Below are positions 28,026 to 37,374 of a stretch of 64,000 nucleotides of DNA, piece by piece (position 1 is the first letter of the stretch; each line of letters begins with the position of its first letter). Origin of the DNA: Coprobacter fastidiosus (GTDB lineage Bacteria > Bacteroidota > Bacteroidia > Bacteroidales > Coprobacteraceae); the NCBI RefSeq assembly GCF_030296935.1, contig NZ_AP028032.1, positions 992,001 to 1,056,000 on the forward strand. The letters are read 5' to 3'. The notes under the pieces are model-generated. The model was not told the DNA's origin and did no database searches. It was given only the letters and a program-made list of their open reading frames with translations. A program made the position numbers and the translations under genes.

Positions 28026-29912
28026 TTAACTTTCTATCTCACTCAGTTCAAGCCAACGCATTGTTTTCTCATCGATCTCATCGATAAGTACACTAATTCT
28101 TTTCGATTTTTCTAACAATTCATCATTAGAAAGAGTCCCTGAACTAAGTTCTACTTCAAGATTCGATTTTTCCTCTTCCAATCGGGGAATCAATATTTCC
28201 AGCTCCTCAAATTCCCTTTTTTCCTTAAAAGATAGACGACGCTTCGATGTCGTCGTTACTTCACGTATTTGCTTCGCTTCATTCTTCGTTTTTTTATTTT
28301 TCTCGGAAACTTCCAGTTTTTTTTGTTCCTCCATCAAATTCTTCCATTCTCTATAATCACTATAATTTCCCGGAAAATCCTTTAGTTCTCCATTACCCTT
28401 AAAAACCATCAGATGATCGACAACCTTATCCATAAAATAACGATCATGGGAAACTACAATAACACATCCTTTAAACGATCTGAGATATTCCTCAAGAATG
28501 TTCAAGGTAACAATATCAAGATCATTTGTCGGCTCGTCCAAAACTAAAAAATTAGGATTGTTGATCAACACCGTGCAGAGATAAAGTCTCCTTTTCTCTC
28601 CCCCACTCAATTTATAGATATAGTTGTATTGTGTTTCGGGTGTAAAAAGAAAATGTTGTAAAAACTGAGATGCAGATAAACGTCGCCCATCTCCCAATGA
28701 TATTTCTTCTGCTATATTGCGTACGGCATCTATTACTTTCATCTGCTCGTCAAACTGCAACCCGTCTTGACTGTAATAACCGAAACGTACAGTCTCCCCA
28801 ATTTCTATTTCTCCACTATCAGGTTGCAATTGTCCCATCAGCATTTTAATAAACGAAGACTTTCCCGCTCCGTTATTTCCGATAATACCCATTTTTTCAT
28901 AACGGGCAAAAATATAATTGAAATCTTCCAAGATTTTCACATCTCCAAATCGTTTTGAAAGATGCTTTGCTTCAAATATTTTCGATCCGATATAAGATGA
29001 CTTTACATCGAGTTTGACATTTCCAGTATCATGCTCCTGTTTGGCTTTCTTTTCAAGTTCATAAAAAGCATCTATACGATATTTAGCTTTGGAACCCCGA
29101 GCTTGAGGCTGACGACGCATCCAGTCAAGTTCGGTTCGCAACAGATTATTCGCACGGGCAACCTCTGCATTCTGCGCATCGATACGTTCTTGCCTTTTCT
29201 CCAAATAATAACTATAATTACCATTATATGAGTATAAAGACCGTTTGTCAATCTCCATAATCGAACTACAAACTCGATCCAAAAAATAACGGTCGTGAGT
29301 AACCATCAGCAGAGTAATGTTATTACGCTTCAAATATTCTTCGAGCCATTCTGTCATTTCCAAATCGAGATGATTGGTCGGTTCATCCAAAATTAACAGC
29401 TGAGGCTCTGAAATAAGAACATTTGCCAAAGCCACCCTTTTTAACTGTCCTCCCGACAAATGTTCTATCTTCTGATCAAAATTATTAATTTTCAGTTGCG
29501 AAAGAATTTGTTTTGCCCTGTATTCATAGTCCCACGCTTTCAGGTGGTCCATCTGTTCTACCAATTCCTCTATACGACCGGAATCTCCCGATATCAAAGC
29601 TTCTTCGTATGCCGATATAACACCCACAACCTCACTATCGCTATGAAAACAGGCTTCGAGAACTGTTATACCTTCGGGAAAATGAGGATCTTGAGGTAGA
29701 TAACCGATACGCAAATCCCTACGATAGACAACATTACCGGAGTCATAATCTTCTTTTCCCGTAATGATATTCAATAACGTAGTCTTTCCCGTTCCGTTTT
29801 TCGCAATCAAACCGATACGATCCCCTTCAAAAATCCCGAAAGTGAGATTCTCGAACAATACCAAATCTCCAAAAGATTTAGTCAATCCTTCTACCTGTAA
29901 AAAACTTATCAT
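28026..29912 (-). CDS. ABC-F ATPase with C-terminal coiled coil (Uup-like)
   Basis: 628 residues from the ATG at 29912 (MISFLQVEGLTKSFGDLVLF). The frame stays open 16 codons further, but that part is not family-like. There are two ATPase domains and no membrane segment: Walker A GLIAKNGTGKTTLL and GIIGNNGAGKSSFI, signatures EHLSGGQLKRVAL and YKLSGGEKRRLYL, Walker B LLILDEPTNHLD and FLVLDEPTNDLD. The linker between the domains holds a basic RRQPQARGSKAKYRIDAF block. Residues about 530-628 are Lys/Glu-rich coiled coil, as in Uup. ABC-F proteins act at the ribosome. Some resist antibiotics, but this one looks like the housekeeping type. Confidence 0.93.
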   Translation of the reverse strand: MISFLQVEGLTKSFGDLVLFENLTFGIFEGDRIGLIAKNGTGKTTLLNIITGKEDYDSGNVVYRRDLRIGYLPQDPHFPEGITVLEACFHSDSEVVGVISAYEEALISGDSGRIEELVEQMDHLKAWDYEYRAKQILSQLKINNFDQKIEHLSGGQLKRVALANVLISEPQLLILDEPTNHLDLEMTEWLEEYLKRNNITLLMVTHDRYFLDRVCSSIMEIDKRSLYSYNGNYSYYLEKRQERIDAQNAEVARANNLLRTELDWMRRQPQARGSKAKYRIDAFYELEKKAKQEHDTGNVKLDVKSSYIGSKIFEAKHLSKRFGDVKILEDFNYIFARYEKMGIIGNNGAGKSSFIKMLMGQLQPDSGEIEIGETVRFGYYSQDGLQFDEQMKVIDAVRNIAEEISLGDGRRLSASQFLQHFLFTPETQYNYIYKLSGGEKRRLYLCTVLINNPNFLVLDEPTNDLDIVTLNILEEYLRSFKGCVIVVSHDRYFMDKVVDHLMVFKGNGELKDFPGNYSDYREWKNLMEEQKKLEVSEKNKKTKNEAKQIREVTTTSKRRLSFKEKREFEELEILIPRLEEEKSNLEVELSSGTLSNDELLEKSKRISVLIDEIDEKTMRWLELSEIES

Positions 29913-30122
29913 TCTTCTCAATCTTCTTTTAATGGGATAAAGGTAATCATTATTCGACATATTCTGGAGATTTGTTCGAAGTTATATTTAAAACAACAGG
30001 TCGGAAGAAAATGCAAAAAAAGAACCGACCAGATTACTTTATCAGAAAATTCTGACAGATTATCAATATATAATATAGGTGAAAAAAGTATGATCGAACA
30101 AAACAAATTTCCTAAAATCCTT

Positions 30123-30130
30123 TATTTTTG
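30123..30130 (+). promoter_or_regulatory. -7 promoter element of the response regulator
   Basis: TATTTTTG, an exact TAnnTTTG match, 23 nt ahead of the response-regulator start. Confidence 0.5.
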
Positions 30131-30153
30131 TAACAGACTTACTAATAGATTTC

Positions 30154-31503
30154 ATGAATAAAAGGAAAATATTAATTATCGAGGATGACATAACATTTGC
30201 TCTAATGCTGAAAACATGGCTTTCTCGCAAAGGTTTCGATGTAACTCATACCGGAAATGTGGCTGATGCTCAGAAACAATTATCCAAAGGAGAGTTCGAT
30301 CTAATACTATCTGACCTCCGATTACCGGATCAAGAAGGAATAATGCTGCTAGCTTGGCTAAAAAAGCAAAATTTTCCCGTCCCCCCTTTTATCATAATGA
30401 CGAGTTATGCAGATATACAATCGGCGGTGCTGGCAATGAAATCAGGAGCATCAGATTATATTGCCAAACCTTTTAATCCAGAAGCATTACTAATCAAAAT
30501 AAACGAGTTATTACAGCAAAAAACAGAATTATCTTCGGTCAATAACCATCAAAATGAATCTTCAGCTAAAGCTCCTGCCCCTCCACGATTCATGGAAGGG
30601 AAAAGCGAGCAGGCTCGTCAATTATACGAATATATTCGTCTGGTAGCTCCGACTGACATGTCTGTTCTTGTAAACGGAGCAAGCGGCACAGGGAAAGAAC
30701 ATATTGCACAAGAAATACACCAACTAAGTAAGCGCAAGGATAAACCGTTCATTGCGATCGATTGTGGAGCTATACCTCGAGAATTGGCTGCATCTGAATT
30801 TTTCGGACATGTCAAAGGATCTTTTACCGGAGCTTTAACTGATAAAACAGGAGCTTTTGTAGCCGCACAAGGTGGTACTCTGTTTTTGGATGAAATCGGA
30901 AATCTTAGTTATGAAGTGCAAGTACAACTCCTACGGGCGTTACAAGAAAGAAAAATAAAACCGATAGGTAGTAATCAAGAAATAACAGTCGATATACGTT
31001 TGGTTACAGCAACGAACGAAAATTTAGAAGAGGCTATTAATAAAGGTAATTTCAGAGAAGATCTATATCACAGGATCAACGAATTTACTTTGCGTATCCC
31101 GACATTGAAAGAACGCCAAGATGATATTCTTTTATTTGCTGATCTATTCTTAGATCAGGCAAATCAAGAATTGGGGAAACATGTAATAGGGTTTACTTCC
31201 GAATGTTCTGCTATCTTTTTACAATACAGTTGGCCGGGAAATCTACGCCAGATGAAAAACGTTATAAAACGGGCAGCTCTACTTGCATCGACAGACTATA
31301 TTTCTTTATCTGAACTTCCACCAGAAATATACGAACATTCGGAAACCAAAACAGCAATACCATTACGAAATGAAACAACAGAAAAGATCTTAATAAAAGA
31401 AGCATTAGAAAAAACAGGAAATAATAAATCCAAAGCTGCACGGCTACTTCAAATAGACAGAAAAACTTTATATAACAAATTGAAATTATACGGGCTCGAA
31501 TAG
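30154..31503 (+). CDS. Sigma-54-dependent response regulator (NtrC/AtoC type)
   Basis: 449 residues. The receiver domain covers residues 1-120 with Asp54 as the phosphate acceptor (FDLILSDLRLPD) and Lys in the AKPF motif. A sigma-54 AAA+ domain covers about 145-375: Walker A GASGTGKEHIAQ, loop 1 GSFTGA (the sigma-54 contact), Walker B GGTLFLDEIGNL. A Fis-type helix-turn-helix ends the protein (NNKSKAARLLQIDRKTLYNK). It activates sigma-54 promoters when phosphorylated. No histidine kinase lies next to it, so it is an orphan regulator here and its signal is unknown. Confidence 0.95.
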   Translation: MNKRKILIIEDDITFALMLKTWLSRKGFDVTHTGNVADAQKQLSKGEFDLILSDLRLPDQEGIMLLAWLKKQNFPVPPFIIMTSYADIQSAVLAMKSGASDYIAKPFNPEALLIKINELLQQKTELSSVNNHQNESSAKAPAPPRFMEGKSEQARQLYEYIRLVAPTDMSVLVNGASGTGKEHIAQEIHQLSKRKDKPFIAIDCGAIPRELAASEFFGHVKGSFTGALTDKTGAFVAAQGGTLFLDEIGNLSYEVQVQLLRALQERKIKPIGSNQEITVDIRLVTATNENLEEAINKGNFREDLYHRINEFTLRIPTLKERQDDILLFADLFLDQANQELGKHVIGFTSECSAIFLQYSWPGNLRQMKNVIKRAALLASTDYISLSELPPEIYEHSETKTAIPLRNETTEKILIKEALEKTGNNKSKAARLLQIDRKTLYNKLKLYGLE

Positions 31504-31652
31504 TCTCTATTATTACTAATGGAAAGCACAAATTGATTGTATATTTTACACTTATCTGTCGTTTTATTATGAATTTAACATATATTATATATAAATCAAC
31601 CGTTTGGACAAAACTTTTCTCTCTTTCAAGAAAGAAGTTTAAAGAAAAAGCC

Positions 31653-31830
31653 TACCTTTGCAAAGATGGAATATAAGTAGAAGGTCAAGAGTTACCTTCT
31701 TACCAATCTTGTTATCCTTCTAAATACCTAAAACACACAAAAAACGCCGACACTATCCGTTACGATTGCAAGGCTCCTAAACATTCGGTCGGGAATGTAT
31801 AGTCTTGCCGAGAGTAAAAACTCTCAGCCC
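31653..31830 (+). ncRNA. Possible small RNA with its own promoter
   Basis: The 444-bp gap between the response regulator and rlmB holds no ORF. TACCTTTG at 31653-31660 is an exact -7 element pointing plus. Beyond it are local hairpins: AGAAGGT/ACCTTCT near 31680-31700, CATTC/GAATG around a GC core near 31782-31798, and GAGAGT/ACTCTC at 31810-31825 followed by a pyrimidine tract. It matches none of tmRNA, SRP RNA or RNase P RNA as I know them. 6S RNA or a Bacteroidales-specific RNA is possible. The 3' end is a guess. Confidence 0.35.
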
Positions 31831-31883
31831 TCTCTTTCACCATATATTTTATTATATAAAAAAGACAGGATCTTTACCTAAGT

Positions 31884-31938
31884 AAAGAATAAGCACAGCG
31901 CGACGCCCAAAATGAGCGTCGCGCTGTGCTTATTCTTT
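31884..31938 (-). terminator. Very strong terminator after rlmB
   Basis: A perfect 23-bp GC-rich stem (31884-31906 with 31916-31938, core GCACAGCGCGACGC) with a 9-nt loop, 9 bp after the rlmB stop on the minus strand. It probably also stops plus-strand transcripts from the other side. Confidence 0.9.
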
Positions 31939-31947
31939 AATAAATAT

Positions 31948-32694
31948 CTATTTACAATTCCCCATTCGTTGACGTACGACTTCATACATCATAACTCCTG
32001 CTGCCACTGAAACATTTAACGACCCTATAACTCCCATCTGAGGAAGAGCAACCATATCGTCACACAAACGCAACACCTCTTTAGAAACTCCTGTATCTTC
32101 TGCTCCCATTACAATAGCTACCGGTACTGTATAATCAATATCTGTATAATTGACTACAGCCTTTTCAGAAGCCGCTATGGTTCTAAATCCACTATTTTTT
32201 AAAAATCGTACTGCTTCAAAAACGGATGATTCACGACAAACCGGCAAATGGAGCAATGCTCCGGCCGAAGTTTTCACTGCATCGGCATTGACTGAGACAC
32301 TTCCTCTCTCCGGTATCACAATCGCATTCACTCCGGCACATTCACAAGTTCGGGCAATAGCACCGAAATTTCGGACATCCGTTATACCATCGAGCAAGAT
32401 AATAAAGGGATTTTTTCCCTCTTCATACAATCCAGGAACAATGTCATCGAGATGCTGATAAGTTACGGCAGAAATAAACGCAAGAACACCTTGATGATTT
32501 TTGCGGCTCATCCGGTTAATTTTCTCAATCGGCACTTTTTGTACCACGATATTACGTCCTCTGACAGCAGCAAAAAGCTCTTGAGCCAAATCACTCTGCA
32601 AATCTTTTTTTATTAATATTTTATCTATATCCTTTCCGGCCTCAACAGCTTCAATTACCGCTCGAATACCAAAGATCATTTCATTTCTTTCCAT
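31948..32694 (-). CDS. rlmB: 23S rRNA 2'-O-methyltransferase (TrmH/RlmB, SPOUT family)
   Basis: 248 residues, normal for RlmB. It has an N-terminal substrate-binding domain (FGIRAVIEAVEAGKDIDKIL) and a C-terminal SPOUT knot: LDGITDVRNFGAIARTCECA (motif 1 with catalytic Arg), PVAIVMGAEDTGVS (motif 2) and IGSLNVSVAAGVMMYEVVR (motif 3). It methylates G2251 of 23S rRNA in E. coli. Last gene of the dnaN-to-rlmB unit, 14 bp after recN. Confidence 0.93.
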   Translation of the reverse strand: MERNEMIFGIRAVIEAVEAGKDIDKILIKKDLQSDLAQELFAAVRGRNIVVQKVPIEKINRMSRKNHQGVLAFISAVTYQHLDDIVPGLYEEGKNPFIILLDGITDVRNFGAIARTCECAGVNAIVIPERGSVSVNADAVKTSAGALLHLPVCRESSVFEAVRFLKNSGFRTIAASEKAVVNYTDIDYTVPVAIVMGAEDTGVSKEVLRLCDDMVALPQMGVIGSLNVSVAAGVMMYEVVRQRMGNCK

Positions 32695-32708
32695 TCTTTA
32701 ATTCTTTT

Positions 32709-34367
32709 TTATTTACGTAACAATTCACGTGCGTTAGATAAAGCAGCATCAGTCAATTCGACTCCACTCAACATACGGGCAATTTCCTCAATTCGCTCCT
32801 CTTCCGATAAACAATCGATTCGGGTTACCGTATCCAAATCGGTATCCGATTTATATACCCGATAATGAAATGAACCTTTAGACGCAACCTGAGGCAAATG
32901 TGTTATACTGATTACTTGCATATAACATGCCATATTTTTCATAATAACCCCCATTTTATCGGCAATTTCTCCCGATACGCCGGTATCCACCTCATCGAAT
33001 ATAATAGTAGGCAATGCTACAGCTCCTGCAATCAACGACTTTATACACAGCATCAATCGCGAAATCTCACCTCCTGAAGCAACTTCGGCAACAGGCTGTA
33101 AAGATTGATTTTTATTTGCAGAAAACAAAAATTGCACTTGCTCTGCCCCATTTTCGTCTAAATCTTCTTTAGTCCTAAAAAAAACCTCAAAACGAAGATT
33201 TGGCATTCCGAGAGGAGTCGCCGCTGAAACCAGCATTTTAGAAAAGCACAAGGCTGCATCAGCACGCTTTTGCGATAATTCGCCTGCCATACGGCATAGC
33301 ACATCCTTTTGTCCGGCAATCTTTTGCTCCAACAAATTTATCGCCTCATCAGAACTATCGATCATTTCAAGTTTAGCCGCCAGCTTTCGTTGAATTTCCA
33401 ATAACTCTGAAACAGTCTGAACACGATGCTTTTGCTGTAACCGATAAATGGCATCTAATCTCTCCTCCACCTCTGCTAATCTTTCCGGATCAATAGAAAC
33501 AGACTCTAATCGGGTTTCTATATCTTCAGCAATATCCTTAAATTCTATATAGAGTGTCTCTAAACGATTTTGAAGAGACTCAACAGACGGATAAATCCGG
33601 TGTAAGGAGCGCACACCAGAAAGAATATTCTTCATTAAAGAAAGCCCTCCGATATTCTCCGATTCAAAATATCCGGACAAAGTATATAATTCGCTTTTAA
33701 TTTCTTCGGCATGTGTAAGCATCTCCTGTTCCTGCTCAAGAGTTTCTTGCTCCCCGTCAACCAAAGCAATTTCCTGAAGCTGTTCTAACTGAAAACGAAT
33801 ATAATCCTCTTCCTGACGGTTATTCTCATTCTCAATCTTTAACCGTTCAAGGTCTTTAATAAGTAACTTATATTTTTTATATTCCTTATGATAATCGCTC
33901 AAAATTTGGTCATTATGAGCTAACACATCAATAACCTTCATCTGAAAACGACCATCTCCTAAAAGCAAGTTTTGATGCTGAGAATGGATATCGACCAATT
34001 GATCCCCCAATTCTTTAAGCTGAGCCAAAGACACCGGAGTATCATTAATAAATGCCCTCGACTTTCCTGACGCCTGCATCTCACGTCTTAAAATACAATT
34101 TTCTGGATCATATTCCAAATCATTATATTCAAAAAACGATCGTAATGAATAGGCAGAAATATCGAAGAAGCCTTCGATAACCGCCTTTGTCGCCCCAGAT
34201 TTTACAGCTTTACTATCTGCCCTTTGCCCCAATAGAAGAGAAAGAGCTCCTAAAATAATTGATTTACCAGCCCCTGTTTCTCCCGTAACAACTGAAAAAC
34301 CGGAATAAAAATCAATATCTAATGCATCAATGAGTGCATAATTGCGAATAGACAATTTTCGAATCAT
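32709..34367 (-). CDS. recN: DNA repair protein RecN
   Basis: 552 residues, an SMC-like ATPase of double-strand break repair. Walker A FSVVTGETGAGKSIILGAL lies at the N-terminus, followed by QRADSKAVKSG. Long coiled coils fill about 150-370. The C-terminal part holds ASGGEISRLMLCIKS (ABC signature) and TIIFDEVDTGVSG (Walker B), then ITHLPQVAS (switch His). Starts 10 bp after porD, which precedes it in transcription. Confidence 0.97.
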   Translation of the reverse strand: MIRKLSIRNYALIDALDIDFYSGFSVVTGETGAGKSIILGALSLLLGQRADSKAVKSGATKAVIEGFFDISAYSLRSFFEYNDLEYDPENCILRREMQASGKSRAFINDTPVSLAQLKELGDQLVDIHSQHQNLLLGDGRFQMKVIDVLAHNDQILSDYHKEYKKYKLLIKDLERLKIENENNRQEEDYIRFQLEQLQEIALVDGEQETLEQEQEMLTHAEEIKSELYTLSGYFESENIGGLSLMKNILSGVRSLHRIYPSVESLQNRLETLYIEFKDIAEDIETRLESVSIDPERLAEVEERLDAIYRLQQKHRVQTVSELLEIQRKLAAKLEMIDSSDEAINLLEQKIAGQKDVLCRMAGELSQKRADAALCFSKMLVSAATPLGMPNLRFEVFFRTKEDLDENGAEQVQFLFSANKNQSLQPVAEVASGGEISRLMLCIKSLIAGAVALPTIIFDEVDTGVSGEIADKMGVIMKNMACYMQVISITHLPQVASKGSFHYRVYKSDTDLDTVTRIDCLSEEERIEEIARMLSGVELTDAALSNARELLRK

Positions 34368-34377
34368 AGTTATTCTA

Positions 34378-35280
34378 TTAGCGACTTTCCTCGCGAATTG
34401 CTTTCAAACGACTGTTTTCGGTAGGATATATACCAATCAAAATTTTATAAATATCTTCTTTTTCTTGCTGTGGGGCTTTAGAATATATATTAATTACTTC
34501 ATCCAACTTGCTGTCGCTGAATATAGGCAATACCACCGAAGTAGAAGATTCGGAACGAACCTCTTTCAATTGATTGATAGCCTCTGTTATTTTAGCTCGC
34601 CCCTTATCCGCACTGACAGTCATCTCGTCCAGGCCTTTCCGATGATATGTGTACCACAATTGGCGGAATAATGCAGTTCGAGGTTCAATAAAAGCCGACA
34701 TCAAAGCATGACGATTACGATTACTCTCAAAAGCTTTCCATCCGATTTCCATAGAAGATTGTCCCATCGCTACAATTTTTTCCGCCTTTTGGAAAAACAC
34801 CGTTCCTCCTTCGGGAGAGAAACTGTCAAAATCCAATCCCAGAATCATATACACATAAAAATCTATCACTGCAGTAAGATTGCTCTCTAATGTATTTTCA
34901 TTATATACCAAAGGTTCATACTCTTGATAATTAAATTCAAATTCCGTATCCCTAAAATTAAGCATTGCCGTAGAATAGGAAGCATTATAAACCGGACGTC
35001 TCGATTGCACTTGCAAATCGCATTTATACCGATTATCTTCCACTTCATTTACTGTAAGCAAAAAAGTACATTCGATACGCTCGTTATTAGAAATTTGAGC
35101 ATTACTCCATTTCCGATTATTAATATATTCCGAAATAGCTTGTTCTAACGTAGTAAAAACCTGCTTATTGGTACCTTGTATTTTATCGCTGTTGACTTGT
35201 ACCCGACAATTCAATTCTTGTGCCGACAAAAAAGACGACAAAAGTAAAAAACACATGATAAAAAAAGATACTCGTTTCAT
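34378..35280 (-). CDS. porD: DUF4835 / PorD family type IX secretion protein
   Basis: 300 residues with a signal peptide ending SSFLSAQ. ELNCRVQVNSDKIQGTNKQV at the mature N-terminus and DFYVYMILGLDFDSFSPEGG in the middle are characteristic of DUF4835, annotated as PorD and linked to type IX secretion in Porphyromonas. Located between coaBC and recN, as in other Bacteroidales. A type IX role for this strain needs other por/gld genes, none of which are in the window. Confidence 0.85.
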   Translation of the reverse strand: MKRVSFFIMCFLLLSSFLSAQELNCRVQVNSDKIQGTNKQVFTTLEQAISEYINNRKWSNAQISNNERIECTFLLTVNEVEDNRYKCDLQVQSRRPVYNASYSTAMLNFRDTEFEFNYQEYEPLVYNENTLESNLTAVIDFYVYMILGLDFDSFSPEGGTVFFQKAEKIVAMGQSSMEIGWKAFESNRNRHALMSAFIEPRTALFRQLWYTYHRKGLDEMTVSADKGRAKITEAINQLKEVRSESSTSVVLPIFSDSKLDEVINIYSKAPQQEKEDIYKILIGIYPTENSRLKAIREESR

Positions 35281-35294
35281 TCTTTATTCTCCTG

Positions 35295-36497
35295 TTATTT
35301 CATATATCCGGATAAAACCGATATTATATCGGATGCCACTTCTTTTTTAGGCTTAACTTCAAACGGAATTTTTTCCCCGTCTCTTGTTAATATCGTAACT
35401 TTATTCGTATCGCACCGAAATCCTGCTCCGGCATCCTTCAATGAATTCAAAACAATAAAATCTAAATTCTTCCGCTTCATCTTCAACCGTGCATGCTCTT
35501 CTTCATTATCAGTCTCCAAAGCAAAACCCGCCAACACTTGATTCTGACGCTTTATCTTTCCTAAAGCAGCCGCAATGTCAGGATTTGGCTGCAAACGTAA
35601 GACTATATCATCTCCCGAACGTTTTATCTTTATATCACTACAATGATCTGGAGCATAATCGGCAACGGCCGCACACATTATCGCAGCATCAGCACCGGGA
35701 TATTCTCTTAATGCGACATCATACATTTCCCGAGCAGATTCAACATCAATCCTACAGATCGAAGAATGATATGCTTTTAAAGAGACTGGACCTGCTATCA
35801 AAGTAACTTCTGCCCCCCTTGCTGCACACTCCTCGGCTAAAGCAAAACCCATCTTTCCGGAAGAGTAGTTACCTATAAAACGTACAGGATCGATCTTTTC
35901 ATATGTCGGACCGGCAGTTATTATAATTTTTTTTCCTGCCAACTCTTGCCGAATAGAAAAAAAGTTTTCAATAATTGCAACAATCTTATCCGGTTCTTCC
36001 ATCCGACCTTTCCCTTCAAGATGACTTGCTAATTCTCCAATTCCGGGTTCTATTATATGATTGCCATACGAACGTAGTAAATCAAGATTATGCTGAGTGG
36101 ACGGATGAGCAAACATATCAAGATCCATAGCTGGAGCGATAAATACAGGAGCTTTCGCAGAAAGATAAGTCGTTATCAGCATATTGTCGGCAATTCCATT
36201 TGCCATCTTTCCGATCGTGCTTGCCGTTGCCGGTGCAATAACCATTGCATCAGCCCATAGCCCCAAATCGACATGGCTATGCCAAGTACCGTCATTTGCC
36301 GTAAAAAATTCACTTACTACCGGTTTACCCGTTAATGCCGACAGCGTAACCGGAGTAATGAACTCCTTTCCCGCCGGTGTTATCACGACCTGAACTTCCG
36401 CTCCTTTCTTTATAAATGCACGCACCAAATATGCGGCTTTATATGCTGCAATACTTCCGGTTATACCCAATATAATTTTTTTCCCTCTCATCTCCAA
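35295..36497 (-). CDS. coaBC: Bifunctional phosphopantothenoylcysteine decarboxylase / synthetase
   Basis: 400 residues. The N-terminal flavin-dependent decarboxylase (CoaC, about 1-190) has KIILGITGSIAAYKAAYLVR, the catalytic His in TWHSHVDLGLWADAMVIAPA, and FIAPAMDLDMF. The C-terminal synthetase (CoaB, 190-400) has KIIITAGPTYEKIDPVRFI, NYSSGKMGFALAEE and VLAGFALETDNEEEHA. It makes phosphopantetheine for coenzyme A. Translation may start at Met1 or Met3. It lies 15 bp upstream of porD. Confidence 0.96.
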   Translation of the reverse strand: MEMRGKKIILGITGSIAAYKAAYLVRAFIKKGAEVQVVITPAGKEFITPVTLSALTGKPVVSEFFTANDGTWHSHVDLGLWADAMVIAPATASTIGKMANGIADNMLITTYLSAKAPVFIAPAMDLDMFAHPSTQHNLDLLRSYGNHIIEPGIGELASHLEGKGRMEEPDKIVAIIENFFSIRQELAGKKIIITAGPTYEKIDPVRFIGNYSSGKMGFALAEECAARGAEVTLIAGPVSLKAYHSSICRIDVESAREMYDVALREYPGADAAIMCAAVADYAPDHCSDIKIKRSGDDIVLRLQPNPDIAAALGKIKRQNQVLAGFALETDNEEEHARLKMKRKNLDFIVLNSLKDAGAGFRCDTNKVTILTRDGEKIPFEVKPKKEVASDIISVLSGYMK

Positions 36498-36590
36498 AGC
36501 AATCTTTATCAGAAAAAATCTTATATAAAAAGCCCCAATATTCTCTTCTCGCCAATTATTGGTAGAAAAAAAATACCGGGCTTAACAATC

Positions 36591-37358
36591 TTATTTATTA
36601 AAGGCTCTCAATTTGATGCTAGTAATCACATTTTTAGTATTCAAAGTAAAATCACCCTGCATCATCCAGCCATAATATCCGATATCCGTTTTAAAAACTT
36701 CGGCAACAGAACGTCCTTTATATTTTCCAAAATTAAAGACCTCCTCACCTTTATCGTTATACACTATACGACCGGCAAAATCGACATTTTTATTATGAGT
36801 CGAAAATTCTGCAAGTGCAGCTACATCATTAGGTAAATTCTCATAACGATCAAGTTGTGACTTCAAAACTTCATAAGTAGCCCGTGTATCAGCCTCTGCC
36901 GTATGAGCATCATTTAAATCTTTATCACAATAGAACTTATAGGCCGCCGACAACGTACGTTGTTCCATTTTATGAAAAATAGTCTGTACATCGATCATCT
37001 TTCGCTTTGAAAGATCAATATCGACCCCTGCACGCAATAGCTCTTCGACCAAAAGAGGTATATCGAAACGGTTCGAATTATAACCAGCCAAATCGCACCC
37101 CTCAATTTCACGAGCAATCGTTTTTGCAACTTCTTTAAATGTCTGACAATTTGCAACATCAGCATCACTTATTCCATGAACGGCTGTCGATTCTGGAGGA
37201 ATAGGTATTCCCGGATTAATCCGCAATGTTTTACACTCTTCTTTCCCGTTAGGATATACTTTTAAATAACTTATTTCGACAATTCTATCGGTGGCAATAT
37301 TAACTCCGGTTGTTTCCAAATCAAAAAAAACAATCGGATTTTTAAGATTCAGCTGCAT
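36591..37358 (-). CDS. DnaQ-family 3'-5' exonuclease with DUF3820-like tail
   Basis: 255 residues. The exonuclease motifs are Exo I IVFFDLETTG, Exo II YNSNRFDIPLLVEEL and Exo III DAHTAEADTRAT, with the DEDDh histidine. The last 60 residues (FAGRIVYNDKGEEVFNFGKY, then GYYGWMMQGDF) match the DUF3820 domain, once labelled putative quorum-sensing virulence factor. The gene directly follows dnaN (16 bp gap), so it may supply proofreading or a repair exonuclease working at the clamp. Confidence 0.88.
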   Translation of the reverse strand: MQLNLKNPIVFFDLETTGVNIATDRIVEISYLKVYPNGKEECKTLRINPGIPIPPESTAVHGISDADVANCQTFKEVAKTIAREIEGCDLAGYNSNRFDIPLLVEELLRAGVDIDLSKRKMIDVQTIFHKMEQRTLSAAYKFYCDKDLNDAHTAEADTRATYEVLKSQLDRYENLPNDVAALAEFSTHNKNVDFAGRIVYNDKGEEVFNFGKYKGRSVAEVFKTDIGYYGWMMQGDFTLNTKNVITSIKLRAFNK

Positions 37359-37374
37359 TTAATTTCTTATTTGT

